A stretch of 64,000 nucleotides of DNA from Sutcliffiella horikoshii (GCF_008180725.1 NZ_VTEV01000005.1:217637-281636); one strand, 5' to 3'; shown: positions 27,519-36,435, numbered from the stretch's first letter. Notes: generated from the letters alone by a model not told the origin. Translations and numbers: made by a program.

Positions 27519-28916
27519 TTATTTCATAAATTTTTTTAACATCTTGATGCTTTTATCGGAATAAGGAGGATAGAGAAAACTTAAATTGAATTTCGTGCTT
27601 TTCTTCATCACACTTTTCTTATGGGAAAAAGTATCAAAGCTATCTTTCCCATGATAGGAACCGATGCCAGATGAACCCACTCCACCAAATGGCAAGTATG
27701 GATTGGTCAAATGCGTGACCGTATCGTTCACACACCCTCCTCCAAAAGATGTCCCTTCAATAACCTGTTCCTCTACGTCACTATTTTCAGTAAACACATA
27801 CAATGCCAGGGGCTTTGGATAGTTATTAATCTGTCTCATAGCGTCGTTCAGGTCTTGGTATTCTAGAACAGGTAAAATAGGGCCAAATATCTCATCCTTC
27901 ATCACCCCATCTTCCCACGAAACACCATCCATCACAGTTGGATCCATATAAAGGTCTTCCCGATCTAGTCGGCCTCCAACGACCACTTTTTCCTTATCGA
28001 CTAAAGAAGCTAGCCGGTCAAATTGACGTTCATTCACAACACGTCCGTAGTCCTTGCTTTGCTGTGGGTTGTCTCCGTAGAAGTCATGTATCGTTTTTTT
28101 CAAAGCCTTTACCAGTTTCTCTCGTACATCCTTGTGGACAAGGAGATAATCAGGTGCCACACAAGTTTGGCCGGCATTCATAAATTTCCCCCAAGCAATT
28201 CGTTGCGCAGCCACCTCAATATTGGCATCTTTATGGACGATACAAGGGCTTTTTCCTCCAAGCTCCAGCGTAACCGGGACAAGTCGTTGGGCCGCAGCCT
28301 GCATTACAATTTTGCCAACCTCGACGCTTCCTGTGAAAAAGATATAATCAAATGGCGCATGTATAAGGGCGGAAGTTTCCTCTTTCTCTCCTTCCACCAC
28401 ACTGATATACTCTTTGTTAAAAAACTCTCCTATCATTTTTGAAAGCACACTAGATACCGTCGGCGTGAATTCTGAAGGCTTGATCACAGCGCAGTTTCCA
28501 GCTGAAATTGCCCCTATGAGAGGCTCTAATACTAACTGTACCGGGTAATTGAAGGGCCCTACAATCAATACTGTCCCATATGGCTGAGAGTATATTAAGC
28601 TTTTGGAACCTGTATGAACTAGCGGAGTTCTGACCTTTTTCACTTTTGCCCAACTTTTTAAATTCTTCATAAAAAAGCCGATACTGTCGAGGATATACCC
28701 AACTTCAGAACCATATGCTTCAAATATTGATTTCCCTAAATCCTTTTTTAAAGCATCCATAAATTCCGCTTCATATTTCTGAACCGCCTTCTTTAACGTT
28801 GCCAGCTGCTTCAACCGAAACTCAATATCCTTCGTTTCCCCTTTTTCAAAATAACTTCTATGATTGGCAAGTAATTTTTCAACCGTCTCGTTTATGTTAG
28901 TTGTTGCTGTCGTCAT
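27519..28916 (-). CDS. Aldehyde dehydrogenase, YwdH/class-3 type
   Basis: 465-aa NAD(P)-dependent aldehyde dehydrogenase. Catalytic Cys252 is in NAGQTCVAPD and general base Glu218 in TLELGGKSP; the cofactor loop FTGSVEVG and Asn123 in PFNYP are present. The C-terminal hydrophobic segment NLSFLYPPY fits fatty-aldehyde type enzymes that contact membranes. Similar in length to B. subtilis YwdH. The start at 28916 follows CAGGAGG by 8 nt; the longer frame to 28946 lacks a site. Confidence 0.88.
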   Translation of the reverse strand: MTTATTNINETVEKLLANHRSYFEKGETKDIEFRLKQLATLKKAVQKYEAEFMDALKKDLGKSIFEAYGSEVGYILDSIGFFMKNLKSWAKVKKVRTPLVHTGSKSLIYSQPYGTVLIVGPFNYPVQLVLEPLIGAISAGNCAVIKPSEFTPTVSSVLSKMIGEFFNKEYISVVEGEKEETSALIHAPFDYIFFTGSVEVGKIVMQAAAQRLVPVTLELGGKSPCIVHKDANIEVAAQRIAWGKFMNAGQTCVAPDYLLVHKDVREKLVKALKKTIHDFYGDNPQQSKDYGRVVNERQFDRLASLVDKEKVVVGGRLDREDLYMDPTVMDGVSWEDGVMKDEIFGPILPVLEYQDLNDAMRQINNYPKPLALYVFTENSDVEEQVIEGTSFGGGCVNDTVTHLTNPYLPFGGVGSSGIGSYHGKDSFDTFSHKKSVMKKSTKFNLSFLYPPYSDKSIKMLKKFMK

Positions 28917-29055
28917 ACAAGATTCCTCCTGTTTTCGCATATTCAAATTATGTTATTTCTATTGTCTTACAAATAGAATGAAATAGACAAGTTTTTACCT
29001 GTTATTATGTTTAAGAGTTTAAACATTTAATAATTAGTAGTCAAGTAAAATAGAA

Positions 29056-29078
29056 AAAGCACCCTAAACAGGTGCCTT
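29056..29078 (-). terminator. Terminator of the HTH gene
   Basis: Stem AAAGCACC / GGTGCCTT, followed on the minus strand by TTTTT. It lies just after the stop of the small HTH gene. Confidence 0.75.
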
Positions 29079-29082
29079 TTCC

Positions 29083-29313
29083 TCAATCCTCATCCTTAAT
29101 ATCGATATCCTCAGGAATTGGTTCGCTTCTTACTTCCTCCATCAATTCTTTATATTTTTCCATCTGTTTCATGTGTGTAGTAAATTGTTCTTTGTTGATC
29201 ATATATTCGGCGCCATCATACAATGCACGAATCTTCTTTTCTTGTATGAGGGTTTTCACATACGACTCTGAACAGGATAAATATTCGGCTGTCTCTTTAA
29301 CGGATAGGTACAT
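29083..29313 (-). CDS. Small excisionase-type HTH DNA-binding protein
   Basis: 76 aa. Residues 1-50 fit the excisionase/MerR-like winged HTH (SVKETAEYLSCSESYVKTLI, then YMINKEQF). The rest is acidic and ends IDIKDED. AAGGAG lies before the ATG, and the gene starts 18 bp after the kinase stop, so the two form an operon. No integrase is nearby, so a regulatory rather than recombination role is inferred. Confidence 0.75.
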   Translation of the reverse strand: MYLSVKETAEYLSCSESYVKTLIQEKKIRALYDGAEYMINKEQFTTHMKQMEKYKELMEEVRSEPIPEDIDIKDED

Positions 29314-29331
29314 GCTGACACTCCTTCTTTA

Positions 29332-31053
29332 TTAATAAGAGGATAGAGGTAACGTTATGAGGAAAGTCGTCCCACTAGACGATGTCTCATATACCTCGAT
29401 ACTCCCTTCATGGTTTTCAATAATACGCTGAACAATGGTCAGCCCAAGCCCAGTGCCGGTTTCTTTGGAAGTATGAAACGGGTGAAAAAGGGATTTCTTC
29501 ATTTCGTCTTTGATACCTGTCCCATTATCTTTGAAAAATAGAAGATATTTTCCGTTTTCTTTCTGAGAGGAAATGGTGATGACACCTTTTCCTTTAATTG
29601 ATTCTCTGCTATTTCGATAAAGGTTGTAGATAACCTGTTTCATCTGCTTCAGATCCAGCATTACTTTCGTATCGTCGAGCATCACCTTCAACTCAAGCTC
29701 ATTTTCAGTTACATCACGGTAAGAAGGTATCTGGTCAATGATCGACTTGAACGTAGTTTCTTGTAGTCTCGGTGCTCCGGGTCTCGCCATGAGCAACATG
29801 TCTTCGATAATCGCGTTGATTCTGTCAAACTCTTTTATTAGTAAAGGCACCTGGTACTTTTCAAGCTCTTCTTTCGTAAAAGATTGTTTCATCAATGAGA
29901 AGAAGCCATGCAACACTGCCAATGGGTTCCGAATTTCGTGTGCCGCTCCTGCAGCAAGCTCCCCCAAGGCAGCAAGTTTTTCAGATTGATGCATCCTTTT
30001 CTCCAATTCTTCTGTTTCTGTTATATCAATAAAATAAAAAATTCTTCCGATAATGTTATTTTCCTCGTCATGCAATACGGACTGCGATACAAGCAAATGC
30101 AGGTCTTCCCCGCCTCTTGAATAGCTCACTTTGACATTTTGACAGATTCTCTTGGAAAGCATGATTTCCCAAAAAGATGCATTGAACAATGGGGGTTCAT
30201 TCATCATAATGACATCTCTGATTTCTTGCGCGTCCAGGTCTAATAAGCAGGAAGCAGAAGTGTTTAAGGAAAAGTTAGATTGCTTATCATCCGCTGTAAT
30301 AATCCCAACAGGCAAGGAATTGAGAATTTGTTGCCGATAAGAACGATCCTTGTTTATTTCTTCATTGAGGTAAAAGTATTCCTTGAACCCTTTCGATACC
30401 AATAAAATGATCACAGTAAAAATAATTAGCCCAAGCACAGCATCTGATTCAAACAACAATGCTAATAAGAGCGCAGAAGCCAATGAAATAGCATAATTGG
30501 AAACAGATTTCTGCAGTGTACTTTTCATCTCCTGGATTAACTGGGGATGATTCATAGAGTAAAAGAAAACGCCAATAATTAATATATTAATAAAGAAATA
30601 ACTAATTAAGGTGGTCAAATAAGACAACAGGTTGGAAGCTTGTAAAAATCCGATCGCCCCGCCTGTCCATAAAAAGATATAATGTGCTCCTGTAATCATT
30701 AAAGCATACATGGCGAAGTTCACAAGATGCTTCCACCAGGCTATATCCCTCTTTAGTAATCCATATACTACCCCACTGGCAAGCAAGGTCCATAGAGAAA
30801 GATTCAAACCGAATACAAACAAAATCGCTAGAAAAATGGCAGAGTCCATACTGAGTGAATTCCCTTTTGGCGGAAGAGGAACGGTATTAATAGTTAAAAG
30901 CACAAGTGAAACTATCAGTAAAACGAACAAAGTAGGTTTCGTTGTTAAAAAGGAAAACGGAGTTTGCAGATGTACGATAAAAAAGCCGAAGCCCAATAGG
31001 ATTACGACAAGTAAGTTTATCATCAATTTATGTCTTTGATAGTAAGTTTCCAC
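29332..31053 (-). CDS. Orphan membrane histidine kinase with PAS domain
   Basis: 573 aa. Six to eight hydrophobic spans occupy about 10-225, followed by a PAS domain at about 240-350, HisKA with the phosphoacceptor His near 372 in AAHEIRNPLAV, and an ATPase domain with DNGTGI and GTGLGLTI. No response regulator is adjacent, so it may feed a phosphorelay. No ATG starts the frame; GTG at 31053 with GAGAG about 8 nt upstream, or GTG at 31062, is the likely start. Cotranscribed with the small HTH gene. Divergent from the CstA-like gene. Confidence 0.82.
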   Translation of the reverse strand: METYYQRHKLMINLLVVILLGFGFFIVHLQTPFSFLTTKPTLFVLLIVSLVLLTINTVPLPPKGNSLSMDSAIFLAILFVFGLNLSLWTLLASGVVYGLLKRDIAWWKHLVNFAMYALMITGAHYIFLWTGGAIGFLQASNLLSYLTTLISYFFINILIIGVFFYSMNHPQLIQEMKSTLQKSVSNYAISLASALLLALLFESDAVLGLIIFTVIILLVSKGFKEYFYLNEEINKDRSYRQQILNSLPVGIITADDKQSNFSLNTSASCLLDLDAQEIRDVIMMNEPPLFNASFWEIMLSKRICQNVKVSYSRGGEDLHLLVSQSVLHDEENNIIGRIFYFIDITETEELEKRMHQSEKLAALGELAAGAAHEIRNPLAVLHGFFSLMKQSFTKEELEKYQVPLLIKEFDRINAIIEDMLLMARPGAPRLQETTFKSIIDQIPSYRDVTENELELKVMLDDTKVMLDLKQMKQVIYNLYRNSRESIKGKGVITISSQKENGKYLLFFKDNGTGIKDEMKKSLFHPFHTSKETGTGLGLTIVQRIIENHEGSIEVYETSSSGTTFLITLPLSSY

Positions 31054-31229
31054 CGATATCACTCTCGAATCTCTGAGTTGTCTAGTCTGTTAATCAGTTT
31101 TCATTGTATTCCATATCAATGGTCAAAGCAATATATGGCGAATATTTACACTATTCTTTCTCTCATTAACTCCAATCGACATGCAACCTGTTTATTTTAC
31201 AAAAAGTTTAAATTTTTCAGAAGAATCTG

Positions 31230-31257
31230 TTGTTTTCCTGCTTAAACGTGTTAAAAT
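31230..31257 (+). promoter_or_regulatory. Candidate promoter of the CstA-like gene
   Basis: TTGTTT (31230-31235), a 16-bp spacer and TAAAAT (31252-31257), about 40 bp before the start codon. Confidence 0.4.
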
Positions 31258-31297
31258 GTTTGAAATTGTAATTTTTACACAACAGGAGGAGAGCAAC

Positions 31298-32734
31298 ATG
31301 ATCACTTTTTTTGGCGCACTGATATTTCTAGTTCTAGGTTATGTTTTTTATTCTAAATTCGTAGAACGTGTTTTCGTTATCAATGATCAGACCCCTACTC
31401 CTGCCTATACGAAAAGGGACGATTTTGACTTTGTTCCTATGCCTTGGTGGAAGGGGAATTTAATTCAGCTCTTAAATATCGCTGGATTGGGTCCTATCTA
31501 CGGCGCCATTCTTGGGGCATTATATGGTCCGGTGGCTTTCATTTGGATTGTGGTAGGAAGCATCTTTGCCGGTGCAGTTCATGATTACTTTTCCGGCATG
31601 TTATCCCTGCGCCATAACGGGGCACAATATCCGACCATTGTTGGAAAGTATCTTGGTAATATAGTGAAGTCATGTATTTATGTAGTTTCCCTTGTATTAA
31701 TGGTACTTGTGGCGGCGGCTTTTACTGCAGGGCCCGCCCAACTAATCGCTCAGTTAACACCACTTAGCTTCATGATGGCCCTGCTATTAATCTTCGGGTA
31801 TTTTTTATTGGCTACTCTATTACCGGTCAATCGAGTAATCGGTAAAATATATCCATTACTTGGTGCCATTTTGCTTTTCATGGCAGTTGCCATTGCCGTT
31901 GCACTCTTGTTCACAGATAAACAAATTCCAAACCTGACATTTGCAAACTTACATCCTCAGGAGTTGCCAATCTGGCCGCTATTGATGGTCACCATCTCTT
32001 GTGGAGCCATTTCCGGTTTTCACTGTACCCAAAGTCCCATCGTTGCTTGCACAATGAAGAAGGAATCACATGGTCGTAAAATTTTTTACGGTGCGATGAT
32101 AACAGAGGGTATGATTGCCCTAGTATGGGCAGCAGCAGGGATGACATTCTTCAATGGAACAGGTGGCCTGCAAGAAGCACTTGCGCTTGGCGGCCCATCT
32201 TATGTGGTAAATGAAATTTCGATTTCTTTACTAGGTACACTCGGTGGTATCCTTGCCATCCTTGGCGTTATCATCCTTCCTATTACAACAGGTGATACCG
32301 CACTACGCTCCTCCAGAATGATTTTAACAGAAGTATTTGCCAAGTTTTTCAATATGGAAGGAAAGGTAAAAGTTTTACTAGTAACCTTGTTGCTTGCTGC
32401 ACCTGCCCTTTACCTTGCAACGATTGACTATACATTCCTTTGGAGATATGTTGGATGGACAAACCAGCTTGTTGCCACTGTGATGCTATGGACAGCGGCT
32501 ATGTATCTTTTAAAAGAAAATAAATTTCACTGGATTGCAAGCGTTCCTGCACTATTCATGTCAGGAGTGGTCTGCACATATATTTTCTACGCACCAGAAG
32601 GATTTGGAATGGACTATAACACTTCGTTACTAATAGGTTCTGCTTTGACCTTCGTGATACTTGGATGGTTTATACGTCAAATATGGAAACATCGTAACAT
32701 TAAGTCTAGCAGTGTAGAAAAGCGTGTAGCATAA
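31298..32734 (+). CDS. CstA family carbon-starvation transporter, short form
   Basis: 478-aa membrane protein with about 13 spans. CstA-type segments are clear: PWWKGNLIQLLNIAGLGPIY near the N-terminus, GAVHDYFSGM and ISGFHCTQSP. At 478 aa it is much shorter than E. coli CstA, but short CstA-like proteins exist in Firmicutes. The family imports pyruvate or peptides. The start at 31298 follows AGGAGGAG by 6 nt; upstream in-frame ATGs lack sites. Ends in a strong terminator. Confidence 0.85.
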   Translation: MITFFGALIFLVLGYVFYSKFVERVFVINDQTPTPAYTKRDDFDFVPMPWWKGNLIQLLNIAGLGPIYGAILGALYGPVAFIWIVVGSIFAGAVHDYFSGMLSLRHNGAQYPTIVGKYLGNIVKSCIYVVSLVLMVLVAAAFTAGPAQLIAQLTPLSFMMALLLIFGYFLLATLLPVNRVIGKIYPLLGAILLFMAVAIAVALLFTDKQIPNLTFANLHPQELPIWPLLMVTISCGAISGFHCTQSPIVACTMKKESHGRKIFYGAMITEGMIALVWAAAGMTFFNGTGGLQEALALGGPSYVVNEISISLLGTLGGILAILGVIILPITTGDTALRSSRMILTEVFAKFFNMEGKVKVLLVTLLLAAPALYLATIDYTFLWRYVGWTNQLVATVMLWTAAMYLLKENKFHWIASVPALFMSGVVCTYIFYAPEGFGMDYNTSLLIGSALTFVILGWFIRQIWKHRNIKSSSVEKRVA

Positions 32735-32740
32735 TACTAG

Positions 32741-32771
32741 AACAGGCAGCCTCTCTGGGCTGCCTGTTTTT
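32741..32771 (+). terminator. Terminator of the CstA-like gene
   Basis: Stem AACAGGCAGCC / GGCTGCCTGTT with a 6-nt loop, followed by a T tract. Confidence 0.92.
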
Positions 32772-32776
32772 TTCCT

Positions 32777-34483
32777 CTATTCTACTCCAACCGAGCTCTT
32801 CTCCCAGTTTACGATTAAATCGAAGAATCGAAGTTTTTTATTTTCACGATCAAACCATAAATCTGACTCTTTCCAAGTCATTTGAAGGAACAGTTCTGCC
32901 TTTGCTAGTTCACGGGCATCACCAGAATTAGCGCCTTCCAAAGCTACCACACTTTCAAAAATCTTCACCATCAGGCTAGCAATCTTTTTCGAATAGACGG
33001 TTTGAATCTCCGGCGCACAACTGCTCGTAAAATTGCATAGCTCCTGCAGTTTTACAAGTGCCTCCTCGACCTGTTCCTTCATTGTATTGTCGATTTGAAT
33101 TGACCCCAGTCTCTCTCTCATAGACTCTATGAAAACACGTTCTACTTTAAAGCGCCCCATCAACCTGAGCACTTCCATTCCAAGAATATTCGCGGTTCCT
33201 TCCCATACAGTTAACACCTGAGCATCCCGAAGCAACCTCGGGGTAACAAAATCCTCAATAAAACCATTCCCCCCATGCATTTCAATGGCTTCATGGGAAA
33301 AGTGGACGGCCTGTTCCGCAGTTTCTTTTTTCAACAAGGCAATCAGGAGTCGATTCAACGCAATCTCTTCTTCGGATACTTTTGCCCCAGCATGCCGCAT
33401 AACTCGATCAAAAAGAGCCACAAGCTCAAAACAAGCACTCGTCTCCACCTCTTGCTTCACTGCCATATCGACCAAAGATTCCCGGATCATAGGAAAATTG
33501 ATCAACTGATCACCAAATGTGACACGGCTCCTTGCATAATTGTGCGCTTCTGTGTAAGCTCTCTGCATGATTCCAAGAGATGCAATCGCATTACAGACAC
33601 GCGACAAATTCAATGCTTCCATCATATAATGGATGCCCTTGCTTGCTTCTCCAACTAGATACCCTTCGGCACCGTTGAAGAGAACTTCTGCAGAAGGAAC
33701 TGCTCTGACACCGAGCTTATCCTTCAAACGACGAATTTCAATTCCGTTCAACTTGCCGCTTCCATCTTCCTTTTTCCAAGGAACCGCAAATAGACTGAGA
33801 CCCTTCGTCCCTTTAGGTGCCCCCGGTATTCTAGCCAACACCATCGCTACACCACACTGTCCGGCATTGGATGCAAAATACTTTTCACCAGTCAAAAGAT
33901 AGGTTTCCTTATTTAAGTTTGGCACCGCCTGCGTCTCATTTGCACCGACATCAGATCCCCCTTGCCTTTCCGTCAAGAATGTCGCACCTTCAAAAAGTTC
34001 CACTTCGCCAGTCGAAATGACATACGGCAGGAATTTATTCTTTACGTGTTCATCGGCATAATGCTCAAGTAGGTAGGCAGTAGCCATGGTCAACGTAACC
34101 GGACAGTAGAATCCGGGTTCTGTCTGGGAAAGCAGGTAGCCCTGAGCGTATGAGTATAGGTAGTTTCCTTTTTGGCCGAACTCTGGGATTTCCTTATGCA
34201 CATATCCAACAATCCCTCTATTGTAAGTTTCCTGTACCGTTTTTTTATACCCTTCATTTACCCACACCTCTGAAACGTCATCGCCCATTCTATTGTATTT
34301 TATGAGCCTCGGTTGCCCTTCCCTATCTGTATGGACCGCACGTTCCTCTATCTCATTCGCACAGCTCTCCCCAAACTCTGTCAGCTCTTTCTCTGCCCAT
34401 TTGTAAAATGCCGGCTCCAAGTGCTTTTTGAGAACTTGTTGCAAATGCTTATCCTCTGTAAAGAAATTACGTGTCATAGTCAT
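32777..34483 (-). CDS. Acyl-CoA dehydrogenase, AidB-like
   Basis: 568-aa FAD flavoenzyme of the acyl-CoA dehydrogenase superfamily. It has the long N-terminal region of the AidB branch, TERQGGSDVGAN, RSRVTFG and the late catalytic-Glu region VWEGTANILG. E. coli AidB, a close-length relative, protects DNA from alkylation and has weak isovaleryl-CoA activity. Here pairing with a MerR gene, overlapping by 17 bp, suggests regulated acyl-CoA breakdown. GGAGGAG lies 6 nt before the ATG, inside the regulator gene. Confidence 0.87.
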   Translation of the reverse strand: MTMTRNFFTEDKHLQQVLKKHLEPAFYKWAEKELTEFGESCANEIEERAVHTDREGQPRLIKYNRMGDDVSEVWVNEGYKKTVQETYNRGIVGYVHKEIPEFGQKGNYLYSYAQGYLLSQTEPGFYCPVTLTMATAYLLEHYADEHVKNKFLPYVISTGEVELFEGATFLTERQGGSDVGANETQAVPNLNKETYLLTGEKYFASNAGQCGVAMVLARIPGAPKGTKGLSLFAVPWKKEDGSGKLNGIEIRRLKDKLGVRAVPSAEVLFNGAEGYLVGEASKGIHYMMEALNLSRVCNAIASLGIMQRAYTEAHNYARSRVTFGDQLINFPMIRESLVDMAVKQEVETSACFELVALFDRVMRHAGAKVSEEEIALNRLLIALLKKETAEQAVHFSHEAIEMHGGNGFIEDFVTPRLLRDAQVLTVWEGTANILGMEVLRLMGRFKVERVFIESMRERLGSIQIDNTMKEQVEEALVKLQELCNFTSSCAPEIQTVYSKKIASLMVKIFESVVALEGANSGDARELAKAELFLQMTWKESDLWFDRENKKLRFFDLIVNWEKSSVGVE

Positions 34484-34853
34484 GCGTTTCTCCTCCTAAC
34501 CTTTTTTGAAAATCTGTAAGCAGTTCATTCATTTCATCCTTCAATTCGTTGAGCTCTCGTATCCTTTCGTCGATTTCTGCTACTTTCTTTGTCCCATATT
34601 CGATGGTTTTTTGAAGTTGCTTTGTACCAGTTCGGTCTTTATCAAACAATGTAACCATCTCTTTAATCTCATCAAGCTGAAAACCATACCGCTTGCCTCT
34701 TGTAATCAGCTTTAAGCGGGCATACTCCCTTTTAGAAAAAACTCGCTGGTTCCCTTCAGATCGGGAAGGATCCAGTAGCCCCAACTCCTCATAATAGCGG
34801 ACCGTTCTCGTGGAAATGTGAAATTCTTTGGCTAGTTGCGAAATTGTGTACAT
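34467..34853 (-). CDS. MerR family transcriptional regulator
   Basis: 128 aa. Winged HTH at residues 1-70 (ISQLAKEFHISTRTVRYYEE), then a long dimerisation helix to about 118. There is no cysteine cluster, so it is not a metal sensor of the classical kind. It resembles MerR regulators that control branched-chain or fatty acid catabolism. It overlaps the downstream acyl-CoA dehydrogenase gene by 17 bp, which points to cotranscription and autoregulation. Confidence 0.85.
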   Translation of the reverse strand: MYTISQLAKEFHISTRTVRYYEELGLLDPSRSEGNQRVFSKREYARLKLITRGKRYGFQLDEIKEMVTLFDKDRTGTKQLQKTIEYGTKKVAEIDERIRELNELKDEMNELLTDFQKRLGGETHDYDT

Positions 34854-34929
34854 GATGATAACTTTCCTTTACTGAAAATTTAGATATTTATAGTTTACCA
34901 TTGACGTTAACGTAAAGTTCAATGGGGAA

Positions 34930-35060
34930 CGAGAAAATTTTTGTTATTATTAAGACCTGTGAACAGGCTTGTTACGTTGGTGAGGTCATTATCGCCTTTA
35001 TAAGGACCTCTCATCCTGCATTCCCCCGCTGCTCAGGTCTTTATCACCTTTATAAAAACA
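34930..35060. repeat. 52-bp repeat family, second locus
   Basis: Two related units start at 34982 and 35034, exactly 52 bp apart: AGGTCATTATCGCCTTTATA and AGGTCTTTATCACCTTTATA. A weaker third lies before them from about 34930. The core (TCATT, CGCCTT, TAT.AGGAC) is that of the six-unit array at 1-312. It lies between the MerR gene start and the pssA terminator. Confidence 0.65.
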
Positions 35061-35065
35061 AAAAA

Positions 35066-35091
35066 GACCTACCTCTAAAAAAAGGTAAGTC
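35066..35091 (-). terminator. Terminator of pssA
   Basis: On the minus strand GACTTACCT pairs with AGGTAGGTC (one G-U pair) and is followed by TTTTTT. Confidence 0.8.
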
Positions 35092-35100
35092 CATTCAAAC

Positions 35101-35814
35101 TTAATCCGTCTCTCGTCTATTTTTTCCCCGCACACGTACAAACCTGTATGCAAGATAAGCGAAATATAACGGAATGGCAATATAAATTAGGTAAGGGTAT
35201 TGTGCGTAAGTTCCTTTATAAACGATAAATAAAGACGCTCCTAAGAACAATGTAACAATCGTTCCATACTTCGGTAACGGGACATCCTTAAAACTCGGAA
35301 TCTTTATTTTACTGACCATCAGAAAACAGAAGGCTGTGAAAATAACCGTTGTCACAATTTGCGGGATTAAGTTTCCAAACAAGGTTAATAGTGCCAGGAT
35401 ACCTCCAGCTGCTGTGATAGGAACTCCCGTGAAGTATTTTCCGGAAGATTTACTTGTACTTATATTAAAACGAGCCAGTCTGTAGGCACCGAACAGTGGA
35501 AATAAACCTGCGATGGCCATGCCTAGCATGCCAAACTGATAAAAGTAAGTGTAATACACTAAAAAGGAAGGTGCCACACCAAATGTAACGACGTCCGCCA
35601 AGGAATCGAGTTCTTTTCCCAGTTCTCCATCCGCATTTAACATCCTCGCCAGGCGACCATCCATACTATCAAGCATCATTCCAATAAGGATCAAGATAGC
35701 AGCGTTACTATATTCTCCACTTGCGGCAAAGCCAATCGATAAGAAACCGCAAAATAAATTCCCCAGTGTAAACATGTTAGGGATGCTTTTTATAAGACGC
35801 GTCCGCATTCGCAT
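35101..35814 (-). CDS. pssA: CDP-diacylglycerol-serine O-phosphatidyltransferase
   Basis: 237-aa membrane enzyme that makes phosphatidylserine from CDP-diacylglycerol and L-serine, the first step to phosphatidylethanolamine. The CDP-alcohol phosphotransferase motif is complete: DSMDGRLAR, then eight residues to GKELDSLAD. About seven membrane spans follow. It is longer than the 177-aa B. subtilis enzyme. The decarboxylase gene psd is not adjacent in this window. Preceded by a CGGAG site. Confidence 0.9.
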   Translation of the reverse strand: MRMRTRLIKSIPNMFTLGNLFCGFLSIGFAASGEYSNAAILILIGMMLDSMDGRLARMLNADGELGKELDSLADVVTFGVAPSFLVYYTYFYQFGMLGMAIAGLFPLFGAYRLARFNISTSKSSGKYFTGVPITAAGGILALLTLFGNLIPQIVTTVIFTAFCFLMVSKIKIPSFKDVPLPKYGTIVTLFLGASLFIVYKGTYAQYPYLIYIAIPLYFAYLAYRFVRVRGKNRRETD

Positions 35815-35888
35815 AAATAATCATCACTCCGTAATTGATAAGTCAAAATCATATGTAAAGGGCAATACCCCCATAGAAAATAAAAAAA

Positions 35889-35912
35889 CCTAAACAAAGG
35901 AACATGCTTAGG
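35889..35912. terminator. Hairpin terminator between pssA and the small ORF
   Basis: Stem CCTAAACA / TGCTTAGG with an 8-nt loop. On the minus strand it is followed by seven T, so a transcript from the 50-codon frame upstream would end here. A second T tract also lies on the plus side. Confidence 0.65.
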
Positions 35913-35923
35913 CTCACCTTTTT

Positions 35924-36076
35924 TTAATTATACCATTCCAAATGTGGACGAGTAAAAATTATTTTATGTAAGTATTCGCTTGTTGCTGGGTGTTTCACAT
36001 CTAGGGTCAACAAAATATCAACCGCACCTTCTAAACATTCGTTTTTATCCAAACTGCTTAATATAAAAAAGTCCAT
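35924..36076 (-). CDS. Possible small protein, 50 aa
   Basis: A 50-aa frame starts MDFFILSSLDKNECLEG and ends PHLEWYN, on the strand opposite the rpsN promoter region. It is followed directly by a T-tailed hairpin, which argues for real transcription. The ribosome site is weak (AAAGTGAT, about 3 nt before the ATG). The frame stays open 13 codons upstream without a usable start. Not recognised; it could be a remnant of a longer gene. Confidence 0.35.
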   Translation of the reverse strand: MDFFILSSLDKNECLEGAVDILLTLDVKHPATSEYLHKIIFTRPHLEWYN

Positions 36077-36091
36077 AGCATCACTTTTTAT

Positions 36092-36120
36092 TTGAACTCC
36101 AAAGCAATATATGTTTTAAT
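36092..36120 (+). promoter_or_regulatory. Candidate promoter of rpsN
   Basis: TTGAAC, a 17-bp spacer and TTTAAT. It lies directly upstream of the Zur-like operator, about 45 bp before the start codon. Confidence 0.5.
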
Positions 36121-36123
36121 AAA

Positions 36124-36138
36124 TCGTAACGATTACTA
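36124..36138. promoter_or_regulatory. Zur-like operator
   Basis: TCGTAACGATTACTA matches the B. subtilis Zur box 7-1-7 dyad TCGTAATNATTACGA at all but two positions. It overlaps the expected transcription start of the zinc-free rpsN, where Zur repression is known in B. subtilis. Confidence 0.75.
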
Positions 36139-36165
36139 TTTTCAACAAAAGGAGAGAAATTTATT

Positions 36166-36435
36166 ATGGCGAAGAAATCTAAAGTAGCAAAAGAAAGAAA
36201 GCGTCAGCAGCTAGTTGAGCAATATGCAGAGATCCGCAGAGAACTAAAAGCAAAAGGGGATATGGAAGGGCTTCGCAAATTGCCGCGTGATTCTTCTCCT
36301 ACCCGTTTGAAGAACCGTTGTGAGGTAACTGGCAGACCGAGAGGCTATATCCGCAAATTTAAAATGTCACGTATTGCATTCCGAGAGTTTGCTCACAGAG
36401 GACAGGTTCCTGGTGTGAAGAAAGCAAGCTGGTAA
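36166..36435 (+). CDS. rpsN: 30S ribosomal protein S14, zinc-independent paralogue
   Basis: 89 aa, the long 'C-minus' form of S14. It has a single cysteine ([11 protein letters not shown]), so it lacks the four-cysteine zinc ribbon of the main 61-aa form. In B. subtilis the equivalent RpsN2/YhzA replaces the zinc form when zinc is scarce and is repressed by Zur; a Zur-like box lies 28 bp upstream here. The conserved C-terminal block [17 protein letters not shown] is intact. AAAGGAGAG precedes the ATG. Confidence 0.95.
   Translation: MAKKSKVAKERKRQQLVEQYAEIRRELKAKGDMEGLRKLPRDSSPTRLKNRCEVTGRPRGYIRKFKMSRIAFREFAHRGQVPGVKKASW

Noticed and set aside
29083-29313. Integrative element excisionase
   Set aside because: No integrase or attachment-site repeats were seen, and the gene is in an operon with a kinase.
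35889-35912. Riboswitch upstream of pssA
   Set aside because: Only a short simple hairpin with a T tract is visible; no conserved aptamer features.
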